From the NCBI GenBank assembly GCA_028822935.1, contig JAPKCM010000028.1, forward strand, positions 1 to 56,131: DNA of 56,131 nt, read 5' to 3'. Each line of letters opens with the position of its first letter. Positions within the stretch are counted from its first letter, which is position 1. This stretch comes from Akkermansiaceae bacterium (GTDB lineage: Bacteria; Verrucomicrobiota; Verrucomicrobiia; Verrucomicrobiales; Akkermansiaceae). The notes beneath the pieces were generated by a model, which saw only the letters and a program-made list of their open reading frames with translations, did not search any database and had not been told where the DNA came from. The translations under genes were made by a program, and so were the position numbers. Shown one piece after another: positions 9,201 through 17,687 of this stretch.

Positions 9201-9674
9201 TCACTCTATCTCAAGGCCATATCCTCCTGTCTCACTCGGCTGATTCCGAAGATCGCTTAAGGTCTCACTGACATCTTCCAACCGTGCCCAAACTTCCGGA
9301 ACCACAAAGATAGGCGCTTGCTGTCGCACGGCCATCGCAATGCAATCACTAGGGCGCGCATCAAGCTCAACAATTTTGCGCTCCATGATCTCATTCTCAG
9401 CCTTGATGTAAAGTCGGGAGTAAAATACATCCCCTTGGACATCGACAATCGTTGTGTGGAGCACTTCGGCACCGAAAGCTTCCAAAGTCAGCGTGAAAAG
9501 GTCGTGCGTCAGGGGACGCGGAGGCTTCGCCTTCGCTAGGATTGCATTGATCGAGGCCCCTATCGAAGGGTCGATGTAGAAAACAATCACCTTATTTTCA
9601 TCTCCTAGGAAAACAGCGCAGCCTGCCTGGGTTGGCAAAAGAGCAATGGGTTCAACCCGGATCAGTTCATTCAT
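9201..9674 (-). CDS. Bifunctional nuclease (BFN/DUF151) domain protein
   Basis: A 157-residue single-domain protein of the bifunctional nuclease family, whose plant members have DNase and RNase activity and whose bacterial members are largely uncharacterised. Recognisable features are the FLGDENKVIVFYIDPSIG segment near residue 25, RPLTHDLF near 57, and the characteristic ELDARPSDCIAMAVR near 105. It has no signal peptide. The ATG at 9674 was chosen over the in-frame TTG at 9683, as neither has a good ribosome site. It lies between the gamma-carbonic anhydrase gene and the M29 peptidase gene on the same strand. Confidence 0.82.
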   Translation of the reverse strand: MNELIRVEPIALLPTQAGCAVFLGDENKVIVFYIDPSIGASINAILAKAKPPRPLTHDLFTLTLEAFGAEVLHTTIVDVQGDVFYSRLYIKAENEIMERKIVELDARPSDCIAMAVRQQAPIFVVPEVWARLEDVSETLSDLRNQPSETGGYGLEIE

Positions 9675-9722
9675 CGCCGACAAGTGTTCTGTTTTGGAGG
9701 CTCGGTGGCCAGTTTGATTTGA

Positions 9723-10238
9723 TTAAAATTGACGTTCTTTAAATAAGCGGGAATTTTTCACGTATTTTTCTGCCCAGTATTTGATTTTCTGCTGCTCTTT
9801 TTGATCAAGCGTTTTCACCACTTTCGCGGGACTCCCAAGAACAAGAGAGCCCGGCGGAATGATCGTTCCACCGGTAACTAAGGCATTGGCTCCGATAATC
9901 GAGCGCTCGCCGATCACGGCACCATCAAGCACGCAGGACCCCATTCCCACAAGAACCTCATCCTTAATCGTGCAAGCGTGGATAATTGCCCCGTGACCTA
10001 CCGTGACAAGCTCACCAACATAGCAGCCAAAATCGTCCGCAAGATGAACCACCGCATTATCCTGAATATTACTTTTGGGACCGATAACGATCTCGTTAAT
10101 ATCCCCTCGCAACGTTGCGTTATACCAAACACTCGATTCCTCTCCCAGGGTGACACGTCCAATAATGTCGGCACTCGGGGCGACAAATGCCGATTCATCA
10201 ATACTCGGCCAAATCTCTTGGAAGGGTTCAATTGCCAT
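9723..10238 (-). CDS. Gamma-carbonic anhydrase family protein (hexapeptide-repeat)
   Basis: A 171-residue left-handed beta-helix protein of the YrdA/PaaY/CamH-like family. Repeats of the [LIV]-G-x4 type run from about residue 24 (IIGRVTLG) to 130, followed by the C-terminal helix DQKEQQKIKYWAEKYV. The three zinc-ligand histidines of active gamma-carbonic anhydrases appear to be present: one in NAVVHL and two in VGHGAIIHAC. Activity is therefore plausible, though many members have no demonstrated carbonic anhydrase activity. It is the first gene of a minus-strand run with the BFN and M29 genes. Confidence 0.88.
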   Translation of the reverse strand: MAIEPFQEIWPSIDESAFVAPSADIIGRVTLGEESSVWYNATLRGDINEIVIGPKSNIQDNAVVHLADDFGCYVGELVTVGHGAIIHACTIKDEVLVGMGSCVLDGAVIGERSIIGANALVTGGTIIPPGSLVLGSPAKVVKTLDQKEQQKIKYWAEKYVKNSRLFKERQF

Positions 10239-10357
10239 GAGGTCATTCTAGAAATCTCGTGCTCTCTTGCAAGTTCATCGACGAATCCGTTGGTAATTTT
10301 ACGATATTGATCCAGCCTATCCTATCTGCGGTCTGCGGAGGGTTTTCAAAAGGGTTT

Positions 10358-11176
10358 ATGCAGAAGTTTCTAATTATCCTATCGGCGTTGATCGTCGGCT
10401 TTGCACTGCGATCATGTCGGACTCTCCTGTTGCGTAAAATCGGCGCTTTTACCTTCCTTCTAGCGTCGGCCCTTTCCTTTTATTTCATTTTCGGCTGCTG
10501 GTGGGCTGGAGTGATCGGCTTGCTTCTCTGGTTTTTTATTCCCTGGATTGATCTCCTCACGAGGGTGAGGAAACTACGAAACCCCCTGAATAATCGACTC
10601 AACTTCCGGACCGCCCCCTCGGAAGACTATTTCCCCAATGCGGCCCGCATGATTGAGGAGATCGAGGAAGCCGACTTCGAGCATATTGTGGACTGCGGAT
10701 GGGATTGGGTCGGCATGCACCAATTCTTCCGTATCTTTTGGCATCCCGAGGCTCGTGCAGTCGCCTCCGTCTGCCTTTGCGAGCATGGAAACGTCGCCTT
10801 CGCCTTCGCCACCGTTTCTTGTCGCACGACCGATGGTCGTAATATCCACACCACCAACTATCCCTTTTCCCCCACCCTTCTCCATTCCCCGGATGCAAGC
10901 TGGGAGCACCTTCCTTGCGAGAAAAATCGGTTTCCGATGGTGTTTCATGATCACGAAAGGCACTTGGAAAAACTCAACATCAAGGGATCTGACCTCGCGA
11001 TCCCCGACCCCGACGACATCATCCAACGTCTGGAAAACGAGATGAAGCATCAGCTTGACCACAACCTCAAGCAAGGCCTCATCGAACTCACCGGGGACGG
11101 ATTTTTCCGCTATTCCAATCGGGGTCTTTTTTTTCTTTGGAAACAGGCAGTGAAGGACATGATTCGACTTTGTTGA
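10358..11176 (+). CDS. Membrane-anchored protein of unknown function
   Basis: From the ATG at 10358 the protein is 272 residues: two or three hydrophobic helices (about 3-17 and 26-64, including WWAGVIGLLLWFFIPWIDLL) and then a soluble cytoplasmic domain of about 200 residues rich in His, Trp and Asp (HEHIVDCGWDWVGMHQFF-like stretch, then VFHDHERHLEKLNIKG). I do not recognise the family. The frame is open back to 10259, but the ATG at 10358 follows a purine-rich stretch and begins a sensible membrane segment. The next gene, an HD exonuclease, starts 3 bases after the stop, so the two are probably co-translated. Confidence 0.7.
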   Translation: MQKFLIILSALIVGFALRSCRTLLLRKIGAFTFLLASALSFYFIFGCWWAGVIGLLLWFFIPWIDLLTRVRKLRNPLNNRLNFRTAPSEDYFPNAARMIEEIEEADFEHIVDCGWDWVGMHQFFRIFWHPEARAVASVCLCEHGNVAFAFATVSCRTTDGRNIHTTNYPFSPTLLHSPDASWEHLPCEKNRFPMVFHDHERHLEKLNIKGSDLAIPDPDDIIQRLENEMKHQLDHNLKQGLIELTGDGFFRYSNRGLFFLWKQAVKDMIRLC

Positions 11177-11179
11177 ACC

Positions 11180-12244
11180 ATGACCATTAGCGACCTTCTT
11201 CAGAGCACTAGCGAGGCACCACTCGAAGCCAGTTTTATGGCCCAACTCCAAAGCGTCCGGGAGCGCGAAACCAAGGGAGGAAAGCCTTACTGCGAGTGGT
11301 CGATCGCCGATGCTACCGGAGGCATAACCGTAAAAATTTGGAATAATCACCCCCAGTGGGACGCAGCTCTGGAAGTTGATCCTGAAGCCTTTCTCCACTT
11401 CCATGGCGACTGGACCAAGAACCAGTATGGCATCGACGGTAAAGGCTGGAAATTTCGATTCCTCAACGATGACGAAAAAGCTAATTTCCTAGCCGGTGAT
11501 CCGATCACCCGGGCAAAACAGGACCATGATTGGCAAGCCATCACCGAAGCACTGAATGATCTTGCCGACCCCCGATTAAGGGCGGTCTGCGCAGAATTCA
11601 TCACGCAATTCGGAGAGCGCTTTAAAAGAACGGCGGCTGCGAAAAAGAATCATCACGCCCGGCGCGGAGGCCTCGTCGAGCATGTCGCGCAAATGATGCG
11701 ATCAGCTCTCGCTCTTCACCCCGTCTATCCAGAACTCAATCGCGACCTTCTTATCGCCGGCATTCTTTTTCACGACTGCGGCAAGCTTTGGGAAAACACT
11801 TATCCTGAATCCGGCTTCAATCAGCTCCAGACTCTTCATGGAGAAATGATGGGGCACATTCCTCTCGGTCTCGAATTGGTGAACAAATTTTGGAGAGAAC
11901 TCCCACTCGCTCAATGGGCCGATCTGGAGCCCAGCTCAGAACATGTCCGACTCCATCTCCTTCACTTGGTCGCCTCCCATCACGGAACCCATGAGTTTGG
12001 CTCACCCACGCTCCCCCGTACCCCGGAGGCTCACACCCTCCACTACATCGACAATCTCGATGCCAAAATGGAGATGGTGCGCGACTGCTATAAGAATTCC
12101 AACGAATCGTCCCCCGGAATTTACGAACGTCAGTTCCCTTTACCCACGGGAATGGTCGCCCCTCTCCCTTCTGTCCCTCGGGAGGATGCGAGCGAAGCGA
12201 AAGAAACTCCGCCGGCAGTCTCGGACGAGTTGTTTGGATCTTGA
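11180..12244 (+). CDS. OB-fold plus HD-domain 3'-5' exoribonuclease, YhaM-like
   Basis: The 354 residues combine an N-terminal OB-type nucleic acid-binding domain (about 15-95, with ITVKIWNNHP) and an HD phosphohydrolase domain. The HD ligands are seen in HHARRGGLVEHV (near 160), HDCGK (near 197), HGEMMGH (near 220) and HLVASHHG (near 265). This order and length match the YhaM/CbpA group of metal-dependent 3'-5' exoribonucleases acting in RNA turnover. The C-terminal 40 residues are Pro/Glu-rich and probably disordered. It starts 3 bases after the upstream membrane protein gene. Confidence 0.8.
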   Translation: MTISDLLQSTSEAPLEASFMAQLQSVRERETKGGKPYCEWSIADATGGITVKIWNNHPQWDAALEVDPEAFLHFHGDWTKNQYGIDGKGWKFRFLNDDEKANFLAGDPITRAKQDHDWQAITEALNDLADPRLRAVCAEFITQFGERFKRTAAAKKNHHARRGGLVEHVAQMMRSALALHPVYPELNRDLLIAGILFHDCGKLWENTYPESGFNQLQTLHGEMMGHIPLGLELVNKFWRELPLAQWADLEPSSEHVRLHLLHLVASHHGTHEFGSPTLPRTPEAHTLHYIDNLDAKMEMVRDCYKNSNESSPGIYERQFPLPTGMVAPLPSVPREDASEAKETPPAVSDELFGS

Positions 12245-12292
12245 ATTCCTGATTCGGTTGGCCAAGCGAACGATTCCCGTTAGCGTCGTCAC

Positions 12293-12964
12293 ATGACTAT
12301 TTGGCTAACCGGATGCACCAACGGATTGGGGCGGGCACTCGTTCCCGAGCTTGTCGACCGAGGTCATGTCGTCGCAGGATGCGGAAGAAACGAAATCGAG
12401 ATCCAAAAACTCAGCGACGAATTTCCCGACTGCTTTTTCGTGGCATGCGATGTCTCCGACGAAGGAAGCGTGGAGGATTTTGTCAACGAGGCCAGCATCC
12501 GCGCAGGTGAGCCAGACTTCCTAATCAACAATGCCGCAATCGTGAATCAACCCGCTCCTCTCTGGGAAATCTCCGCGGAGGAATTTGATCAACTTACGTC
12601 TATCAACATTAATGGTGTCGCCAATTTGATCCGTCACGTTGTCCCTCTCATGCTCTCCAATAAAAGCGGAATGATCATCAATCTTTCCTCAGGATGGGGC
12701 CGCTCGACCTCGCCCGAGGTTGCCCCCTATTGCGCGTCGAAATGGGCCATCGAAGGACTCACGCAAGCGCTCTCCCAAGAGTTGCCCGATAATATAGGAA
12801 CCGTGGCTCTCAACCCCGGCGTTATTAATACTGAGATGCTGCAAAAATGTTGGGGCGATGAAGCCAATGATTTTCCCGGCGCGGAACAATGGGCGATCAC
12901 CGCCGCGCCCTTCATCTTGGGCCTCACCCCACTGGATAGTGGAAAACCCCTCACTGCTCCATGA
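12293..12964 (+). CDS. Short-chain dehydrogenase/reductase
   Basis: A 223-residue classical SDR. The NAD(P) loop TGCTNGLG is at residues 6-13, the NNA motif follows DFLI near 78, the catalytic Ser is in NLSSGWG near 131, and the YxxxK motif is YCASK near 145. GCGRN after the second strand suggests NADP preference. The ATG lies 49 bases after the previous gene. Its TGA overlaps the folP start as ATGA at 12961-12964, so the two are translationally coupled. The TGx3GxG loop differs from the TGx3RxG of pteridine reductases, so a folate role is not supported by sequence despite the neighbour. Confidence 0.87.
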   Translation: MTIWLTGCTNGLGRALVPELVDRGHVVAGCGRNEIEIQKLSDEFPDCFFVACDVSDEGSVEDFVNEASIRAGEPDFLINNAAIVNQPAPLWEISAEEFDQLTSININGVANLIRHVVPLMLSNKSGMIINLSSGWGRSTSPEVAPYCASKWAIEGLTQALSQELPDNIGTVALNPGVINTEMLQKCWGDEANDFPGAEQWAITAAPFILGLTPLDSGKPLTAP

Positions 12965-13800
12965 AGCTTCGACTTCCATCTGAAACGATCATTTTTCCGC
13001 GTCCCCCTCTTCTCATGGGAATCGTGAACATCAACGATGATTCCTTTTCTGGCGACGGCACCTTGAACCCGGAGCAGGCAATCGCTCAGGCGCATCAACA
13101 GATCATCGACGGCGCGGACATTATCGACATCGGAGCGGAGTCAGCGCGCACAAATCGTGAAGTCATTTCTATCGACGAAGAGGTCAAGAGGTTGCGCTCC
13201 TTCATCGACCGATGGCCCTTTCTCACAGCAAAAACCGGCCCCTGTTTTCTGTCGGTCAACAGCTGGCGCCCTGAAGTCATCGCGCAAGTGATCGACAAAG
13301 ATGTCGATCTCCTCAACGATATGTCCGGACTTCCTGACGCTCAAAATGCAAAGCTTTGTGCCGTCCATGATGTCCCCCTTCTGATCATGCATTCGGTAGG
13401 TCAGCCAAAGATCTCTCACACGCATCAGAAATGGAACGACCTCATGAATTCGATGATCTCATTCTTCAGTGAAAAAATTGAACTCGCGATGAATGCCGGT
13501 CTTACCAGAGAGAAACTAATTCTGGATCCCGGTCTCGATTTCGCAAAGCAACGGGACGACAACTTACTCGTTCTCCGTGAACTCAAGCAGCTGCATCAAT
13601 TTCAAGTCCCAATCCTCCTTCCAATCTCACGAAAGACTGTGATTGATGATGTCCTCGACATTCCCAACCCAGTTGATCGGGATGCGGCGACGGTTGCCCT
13701 CCTCACTCACGGAATGATGATGGGCGCGCAGATCTTCCGCGTCCACAACGTGAAAGCATCCTGGCAGGCAGCCCAAGTAATCCATCCCCTTCTTTCCTAG
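12961..13800 (+). CDS. folP: Dihydropteroate synthase
   Basis: Condenses 6-hydroxymethyl-dihydropterin pyrophosphate with p-aminobenzoate in folate synthesis. The 279-residue TIM-barrel keeps the key sites: MGIVNINDDSFS (metal and pyrophosphate loop, N23), ADIIDIGAES (near 52), LLNDMSG (pterin), ILDPGLDF (pterin Asp), SRKTVI (Lys) and RVHNV (C-terminal Arg and His). Loop 2, normally STRPG, reads S-A-R-T-N at 61-65, so the Thr and Pro that frame the sulfonamide site are changed. The remaining conserved residues suggest a working enzyme. Its start overlaps the SDR stop, and its end overlaps the convergent peptidase-like gene by 4 bases. Confidence 0.87.
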   Translation: MKLRLPSETIIFPRPPLLMGIVNINDDSFSGDGTLNPEQAIAQAHQQIIDGADIIDIGAESARTNREVISIDEEVKRLRSFIDRWPFLTAKTGPCFLSVNSWRPEVIAQVIDKDVDLLNDMSGLPDAQNAKLCAVHDVPLLIMHSVGQPKISHTHQKWNDLMNSMISFFSEKIELAMNAGLTREKLILDPGLDFAKQRDDNLLVLRELKQLHQFQVPILLPISRKTVIDDVLDIPNPVDRDAATVALLTHGMMMGAQIFRVHNVKASWQAAQVIHPLLS

Positions 13801-14780
13801 GGCTTGCCCATGTAGAGAATCCGCGATCCCGAATCCAGGAGCGCTTGTCCGTTTATCAGAAAATCCATTCCCAAAATCCCATCGACTGGTCGTCCCGTAG
13901 GATCACGGAAAAATTGCCTCACTTCCAACAAGGGCGCAATCGCAATATCAAACGACCGGATATTGACGTCTCCAAATTTCAAGTCCGTCAACTTTCCACG
14001 GCGTAGTGCAATGCGATCCCCGGAGGCATCCACCATCCGGGAATTCGTCGCCACGCTCGGAAGCCCAGATCGCGCATAGCTCTCGGTCGCAATCACCGAA
14101 ATTTCCGCGCCAGTATCGACGACCCAGCTCGTGTGCTTCGTGTCCATTGTCCCATGAAGGATCAAATGAGGGAGTCGCCCGGCTTTCCCCATTAGTAACA
14201 CTTTTTGACCCAAACCACTGCGAAGCCCCAGTGGCTTGGCGGTACGAGATGATGCCCTATTGGAGTCACGTCCAGGAATCCACATCCTCCCAGTGGGAAT
14301 ATCGATGAGAGCACCGGTCGCGTCCAAGGCATCAAGTCCGACCTGCCCCGCGTAGCGGCTGGTCGATGTTTCCCGAGTGGCATTTGGAGCAATCGTAAAC
14401 GGAAAATTCTCCGCCTGCATCGGCCCGACACGCAACGTCCCACGTCCGTGTCCACTGCGGATCTCCCGACCCAGCGCCCCGCGAGTCACGACCTTTATGG
14501 CTGGGTTCCGAAGTATGCCCACTCGGGTTGCAATATCGCTTTCCAGATCCGTGCTATTCGCACCAGAGTCGATCAAGAAGCGCAGGGGCTCTCCATTGAC
14601 CTCAAAAAATCCTGAGAAGCGGGCATCATCACTGACCTTTTGAAGAGGCACCGGCACATACCCCATCATCTTCAAGGTCTTCGCCCGTTGCCCCCCGAAA
14701 CTCGAAATAGAGTGAGTGCACTGACTCAAGAACAAGCCTGCAAAAATTGCGATCGCTCCGCGAAGTGCCCTTTTCATCAT
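13797..14780 (-). CDS. Two-lobed retropepsin-like aspartic peptidase, predicted lipoprotein
   Basis: The 327 residues begin with a lipoprotein signal (lipobox LSQC, Cys21). Two aspartic-peptidase motifs follow: FLIDSGAN with D71 and VVDTGAEIS with D222. Each is followed about 80 residues later by a hydrophobic-Gly strand (AGQVGLDAL near 145, DGILGMDFL near 300), as in retropepsin monomers. Two copies in one chain suggest an internally duplicated, bilobed peptidase that needs no dimer. It should sit on the outer side of a membrane. The ATG at 14780 was chosen over the TTG at 14801 because it starts the signal peptide. No substrate gene is adjacent. Confidence 0.78.
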   Translation of the reverse strand: MMKRALRGAIAIFAGLFLSQCTHSISSFGGQRAKTLKMMGYVPVPLQKVSDDARFSGFFEVNGEPLRFLIDSGANSTDLESDIATRVGILRNPAIKVVTRGALGREIRSGHGRGTLRVGPMQAENFPFTIAPNATRETSTSRYAGQVGLDALDATGALIDIPTGRMWIPGRDSNRASSRTAKPLGLRSGLGQKVLLMGKAGRLPHLILHGTMDTKHTSWVVDTGAEISVIATESYARSGLPSVATNSRMVDASGDRIALRRGKLTDLKFGDVNIRSFDIAIAPLLEVRQFFRDPTGRPVDGILGMDFLINGQALLDSGSRILYMGKP

Positions 14781-14904
14781 TACGAAGCGGATCCTAGGCA
14801 AAGTTGAGACTGGCGCAATCCCCCATCGCGGAGATTCTCTAAATTAGACTTTTTTCTTTTGCCATTCAAGGACCCAGCCCCTAGCAATTTGTCCAACAAA
14901 TCTC

Positions 14905-15882
14905 ATGAGCAAGCGCGTTCTTCTTACCACGACGTCATTCCAGGATACTCCCGGGACCCACCAAGACCTCCTAAATGCCCAAGACTGGGAAATCGTTCGC
15001 GCCCGCGGCCCGCTTTCGGAAACCGAAATGCTCGAACTCGCGGGAGAATTTGACGTCTTCCTCTGCGGCGACGACGCCATCACGCAAGCCGTAATCGATA
15101 AGTCGCTTCCCCGTCTTCAAGCTATCTCCAAGTATGGAATCGGACTTGATAAGATCAACGTGGACTACGCCACCGAGAAAAAGATCCCCGTTCTTTTCAC
15201 TCCCGGCGTGAATCACACCACCGTCGCCGAGCACACCTTTGGACTCCTGCTTGGAATCACCAAGGACATCCAATCGAATGCTGTCGCCGTCCAAAATGGC
15301 GAGTGGGTCGCTGGCTGGAGGAAGCCGATCGGAAATGAAATCATGGGTAAAACCATCGGCATCCTTGGCCTCGGACGGATTGGAAAAGAAGTTGCCATCC
15401 GCGCCAATGCCTTCGGCATGAAAATCATCGCCTTTGACCCCTACTTCGACGACGCCTTTGGCGAAAAACACGGAGTGAAAAAGTGTGGCAGCATGGACGA
15501 AGTGCTTCTCGAGGCTGACGTCGTCTCCCTCCACTGCTTCCTCAACGACAAAACCGAAGACATGATCAATGCTGAGAAAATCGCCGAAATGCGCGATGGT
15601 ATCATCGTCCTCAACTGCGCTCGTGGTGAGCTCGTCAATACAAACGCGATGGCTGAGGCACTCAAGTCAGGCAAAGTTGGCGGTTACGGAGCCGATGTTC
15701 TTGACGCGGAACCTCCCGTATCCAATCACGTTCTTATCGGAGCACCCAACTGCATCATCACCAGCCACATTGGCTCCCGCACCCACGAGTCCGTCCAGCG
15801 TCAGGCCAACCGCTGCCTCCACAACGCAATCAATCTCCTCTCCGGAGACGCGGACGTCCTCTGCGCAAACGGAGTTCTCTAA
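14905..15882 (+). CDS. D-isomer-specific 2-hydroxyacid dehydrogenase (phosphoglycerate dehydrogenase-like)
   Basis: A 325-residue NAD-dependent dehydrogenase of the SerA/glyoxylate reductase family. The nucleotide-binding loop GLGRIG is at 155-160, followed by Asp178 near the end of the second strand (NAD preference). The catalytic trio is R240 (NCARGEL), E269 (DAEPP) and H288 (SHIGSRT). There is no ACT domain, so this is not a full serine-pathway SerA. It is followed 36 bases later by a 2-keto-3-deoxygluconate-type kinase gene, which suggests a sugar-acid pathway; the exact substrate cannot be read from sequence. Confidence 0.88.
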   Translation: MSKRVLLTTTSFQDTPGTHQDLLNAQDWEIVRARGPLSETEMLELAGEFDVFLCGDDAITQAVIDKSLPRLQAISKYGIGLDKINVDYATEKKIPVLFTPGVNHTTVAEHTFGLLLGITKDIQSNAVAVQNGEWVAGWRKPIGNEIMGKTIGILGLGRIGKEVAIRANAFGMKIIAFDPYFDDAFGEKHGVKKCGSMDEVLLEADVVSLHCFLNDKTEDMINAEKIAEMRDGIIVLNCARGELVNTNAMAEALKSGKVGGYGADVLDAEPPVSNHVLIGAPNCIITSHIGSRTHESVQRQANRCLHNAINLLSGDADVLCANGVL

Positions 15883-15918
15883 TTCACTCTTAATCCTACC
15901 ATTCAGAAATCCAAAATC

Positions 15919-17019
15919 ATGAGCCTCGACATTAAGTCCGCTGATAGCTGCGCCTACGACATCATCTCGATGGGTGAAATCATGCTCCGTCTCGATCCCG
16001 GTGATGGCCGCGTCCGCACCACCCGGCAATTCCAAGCCTGGGAAGGCGGCGGCGAATACAACGTCGCCCGTGGACTCCGCCGCTGCTTCGGTAAGCGCGC
16101 TGCCGTCCTCACGGGATTCGTTGATAACGAAGTCGGTCGCCTCCTCGAAGACCTCGTTCTTCAGGGTGGAGTCGATACCCAGTTCATCAAGTGGGCTGAC
16201 TTCGATGGCCTCGGCGTCGCCGCTCGTAATGGACTTAACTTCACCGAGCGTGGCTTCGGAGTCCGTGCCGCAAAAGGCACCTCGGATCGTGGTCACACCG
16301 CCGCCAGTCAACTCACCGTCGATGACTTCGATTTCGAGCACATCTTCGGCACTCTCGGAGTTCGCTGGTTCCACACCGGTGGAATTTTCGCAGCTCTTTC
16401 TGAAGGCAACGCCCAGCTCACCATCGAGGCCTGCAAGATCGCCAAGAAATACGGCACCGTCGTTTCCTACGACCTCAACTACCGCCCGAGTCTTTGGAAG
16501 TCCATCGGGGGACAGGCCAAAGCTCAGGAAGTGAATCGCGAGATCGCCAAGTATGTCGATGTCATGATCGGTAACGAAGAAGACTTCACCGCATGCCTCG
16601 GCTTCGAAGTCGAAGGTGTGGATGAGGAAAATATCACCGGGATCGACATTTCCAACTTCAAGAAAATGATCGAAAAAACAGTCGAAAATTTTCCCAACTT
16701 CAAGGCCACCGCCACCACCCTTCGCGAAGTCCACAGTGCTTCCGACAACGACTGGGCCGCTCTCACCTGGCACGATGGTGAATTCTACAATTCGGTGAAC
16801 CGCGAGCACCTCGAAATCTTCGACCGCGTCGGCGGCGGAGATTCCTTCGCCTCCGGGCTCATCTACGGCTTCCTCGAGTTCAACGACGCAGCTCTGGCTG
16901 TCGAATGGGGCGCCGCCCACGGCGCACTAGCGATGACCACTCCCGGAGATACCACCATGGTTACCCGGGACGAAGTCGCCAAGCTTGTCGGAGGAGGCTC
17001 CGCCCGCGTCGATCGCTAA
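15919..17019 (+). CDS. PfkB-family sugar kinase, 2-keto-3-deoxygluconate kinase-like
   Basis: The 366-residue ribokinase-fold enzyme begins with the family motif SMGEIMLRLDPGD near residue 17 and has WEGGGEYNVARGL near 41 (PfkB signature 1), VVSYDLNYRPSLW near 170 as in KDG kinases, and the catalytic GGGDSFASG near 305, whose Asp is the base. The DLNYR motif and substrate-end residues favour 2-keto-3-deoxygluconate or a related keto acid over fructose or ribose. With the dehydrogenase just upstream it could convert a sugar acid to its phosphate for aldol cleavage. A perfect hairpin follows its stop. Confidence 0.85.
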   Translation: MSLDIKSADSCAYDIISMGEIMLRLDPGDGRVRTTRQFQAWEGGGEYNVARGLRRCFGKRAAVLTGFVDNEVGRLLEDLVLQGGVDTQFIKWADFDGLGVAARNGLNFTERGFGVRAAKGTSDRGHTAASQLTVDDFDFEHIFGTLGVRWFHTGGIFAALSEGNAQLTIEACKIAKKYGTVVSYDLNYRPSLWKSIGGQAKAQEVNREIAKYVDVMIGNEEDFTACLGFEVEGVDEENITGIDISNFKKMIEKTVENFPNFKATATTLREVHSASDNDWAALTWHDGEFYNSVNREHLEIFDRVGGGDSFASGLIYGFLEFNDAALAVEWGAAHGALAMTTPGDTTMVTRDEVAKLVGGGSARVDR

Positions 17020-17025
17020 CGTGGC

Positions 17026-17042
17026 CGCGACCTCCGGTCGCG
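17026..17042 (+). repeat. Perfect 7-bp hairpin just after the sugar kinase stop codon
   Basis: CGCGACC and GGTCGCG pair around a TCC loop, seven bases after the TAA. No T tract follows, so it is not a standard intrinsic terminator. It may protect the 3' end of the mRNA or be a copy of a short dispersed palindromic repeat. Confidence 0.45.
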
Positions 17043-17416
17043 TCGCCAAATCCCCCCTTCAAAAGCGATACGCATGGCTCGGGAATTACGCTGTAAATCC
17101 ACTCATCCCCGTAGCCGCTCCCGCAGAGATTACCGGGCTCGGTGGGGTCACTCCCCACGCAACAAGGCCCACCAGTTCAGGAACATTTCCGTGGTCTGGG
17201 AAGGCAATGCAGGCCCACCGTTGTCTCCTAGTTCCGAGGTGCCCGCAAGACTTGTTAGAATAGAGCTACTTCCTGCATACAACTTCGTGGCTCCAAATCC
17301 CGTCACCCGATTCGCCAAGCGCACCAACTAGGGCTACATCCCAACCTTGCTATTCCGTCTCGCTTCCAGCTGGCATCGATGAACTGGTAACTGGCTAAAA
17401 ATAGAGAAGGAATCCT

Positions 17417-17468
17417 CTAAAAGATTATTTTAGTTTGTTATTTTGAGTATTCTAACTCACTTTAGAGT
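17417..17468 (+). promoter_or_regulatory. Candidate vapBC operator/promoter region
   Basis: Two symmetric elements lie just upstream of the vapB ATG (17470): CTAAAA-GATTA-TTTTAG at 17417-17433, and three alternating half-sites GAGT-ACTC-GAGT at 17445-17448, 17455-17458 and 17465-17468. VapB proteins usually bind inverted repeats at their own promoter, so these are reasonable autoregulatory sites. The region is much richer in AT than the neighbouring genes. Confidence 0.35.
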
Positions 17469-17469
17469 C

Positions 17470-17676
17470 ATGAGAATCACAATCGACATCGACGACGAGA
17501 TCTTAAAGAACGCCATGAAGCTCACCGGCGAGAAAAAGAAAGGGCCTGCCATCACCAAGGCCACTTCGGAATTCGTGCGCCGAGAAATGATCAAGAAATT
17601 CGCAAACATGGTCATGGAAGGAGGATTCGAAGACTACCCAATGACTAATGATGAACTTGAAGCCGTCGAACGTTAG
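17470..17676 (+). CDS. vapB: VapB-type antitoxin
   Basis: A 68-residue antitoxin. The N-terminal MRITIDIDDEIL is the DNA-binding ribbon of VapB/DUF2191 proteins, followed by helices with KKGPAITKATSEFVRREM, and a short acidic C-terminal tail (DYPMTNDELEAVER) that would enter the toxin's active site. The ATG at 17470 was chosen because the typical N-terminal motif begins exactly there; an upstream in-frame start at 17443 adds nine unlikely residues. The vapC toxin follows 11 bases later. Two inverted-repeat elements upstream fit autoregulation. Confidence 0.82.
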   Translation: MRITIDIDDEILKNAMKLTGEKKKGPAITKATSEFVRREMIKKFANMVMEGGFEDYPMTNDELEAVER

Positions 17677-17687
17677 AATTTAAGGTC

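Larger units (their letters stand above)
17020..17469 (+). other. Noncoding stretch of 450 bases between the sugar kinase and vapB
   Basis: No frame in this interval has credible protein character; the open frames are short and compositionally odd. It contains two perfect hairpins: 17026-17042 (7-bp stem) and 17142-17158 (GTGGGG / CCCCAC around TCACT). Near vapB there is an AT-rich segment (17401-17469) with inverted repeats. It may be a remnant of inserted DNA or an uncharacterised structured RNA. No IS ends, direct target repeats or transposase fragments were recognised. Confidence 0.4.

Noticed and set aside
12293-12964. The SDR as a pteridine reductase (FolM-like) because it overlaps folP
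   Set aside because: The cofactor loop is TGx3GxG, not the TGx3RxG of pteridine reductases; only the gene order suggests a folate role.
15667-16920. Long open frame on the minus strand opposite the dehydrogenase and kinase genes
   Set aside because: It is antisense to two well-recognised enzymes and has Asp/Glu/Gly-rich, family-less sequence produced by their codon bias.
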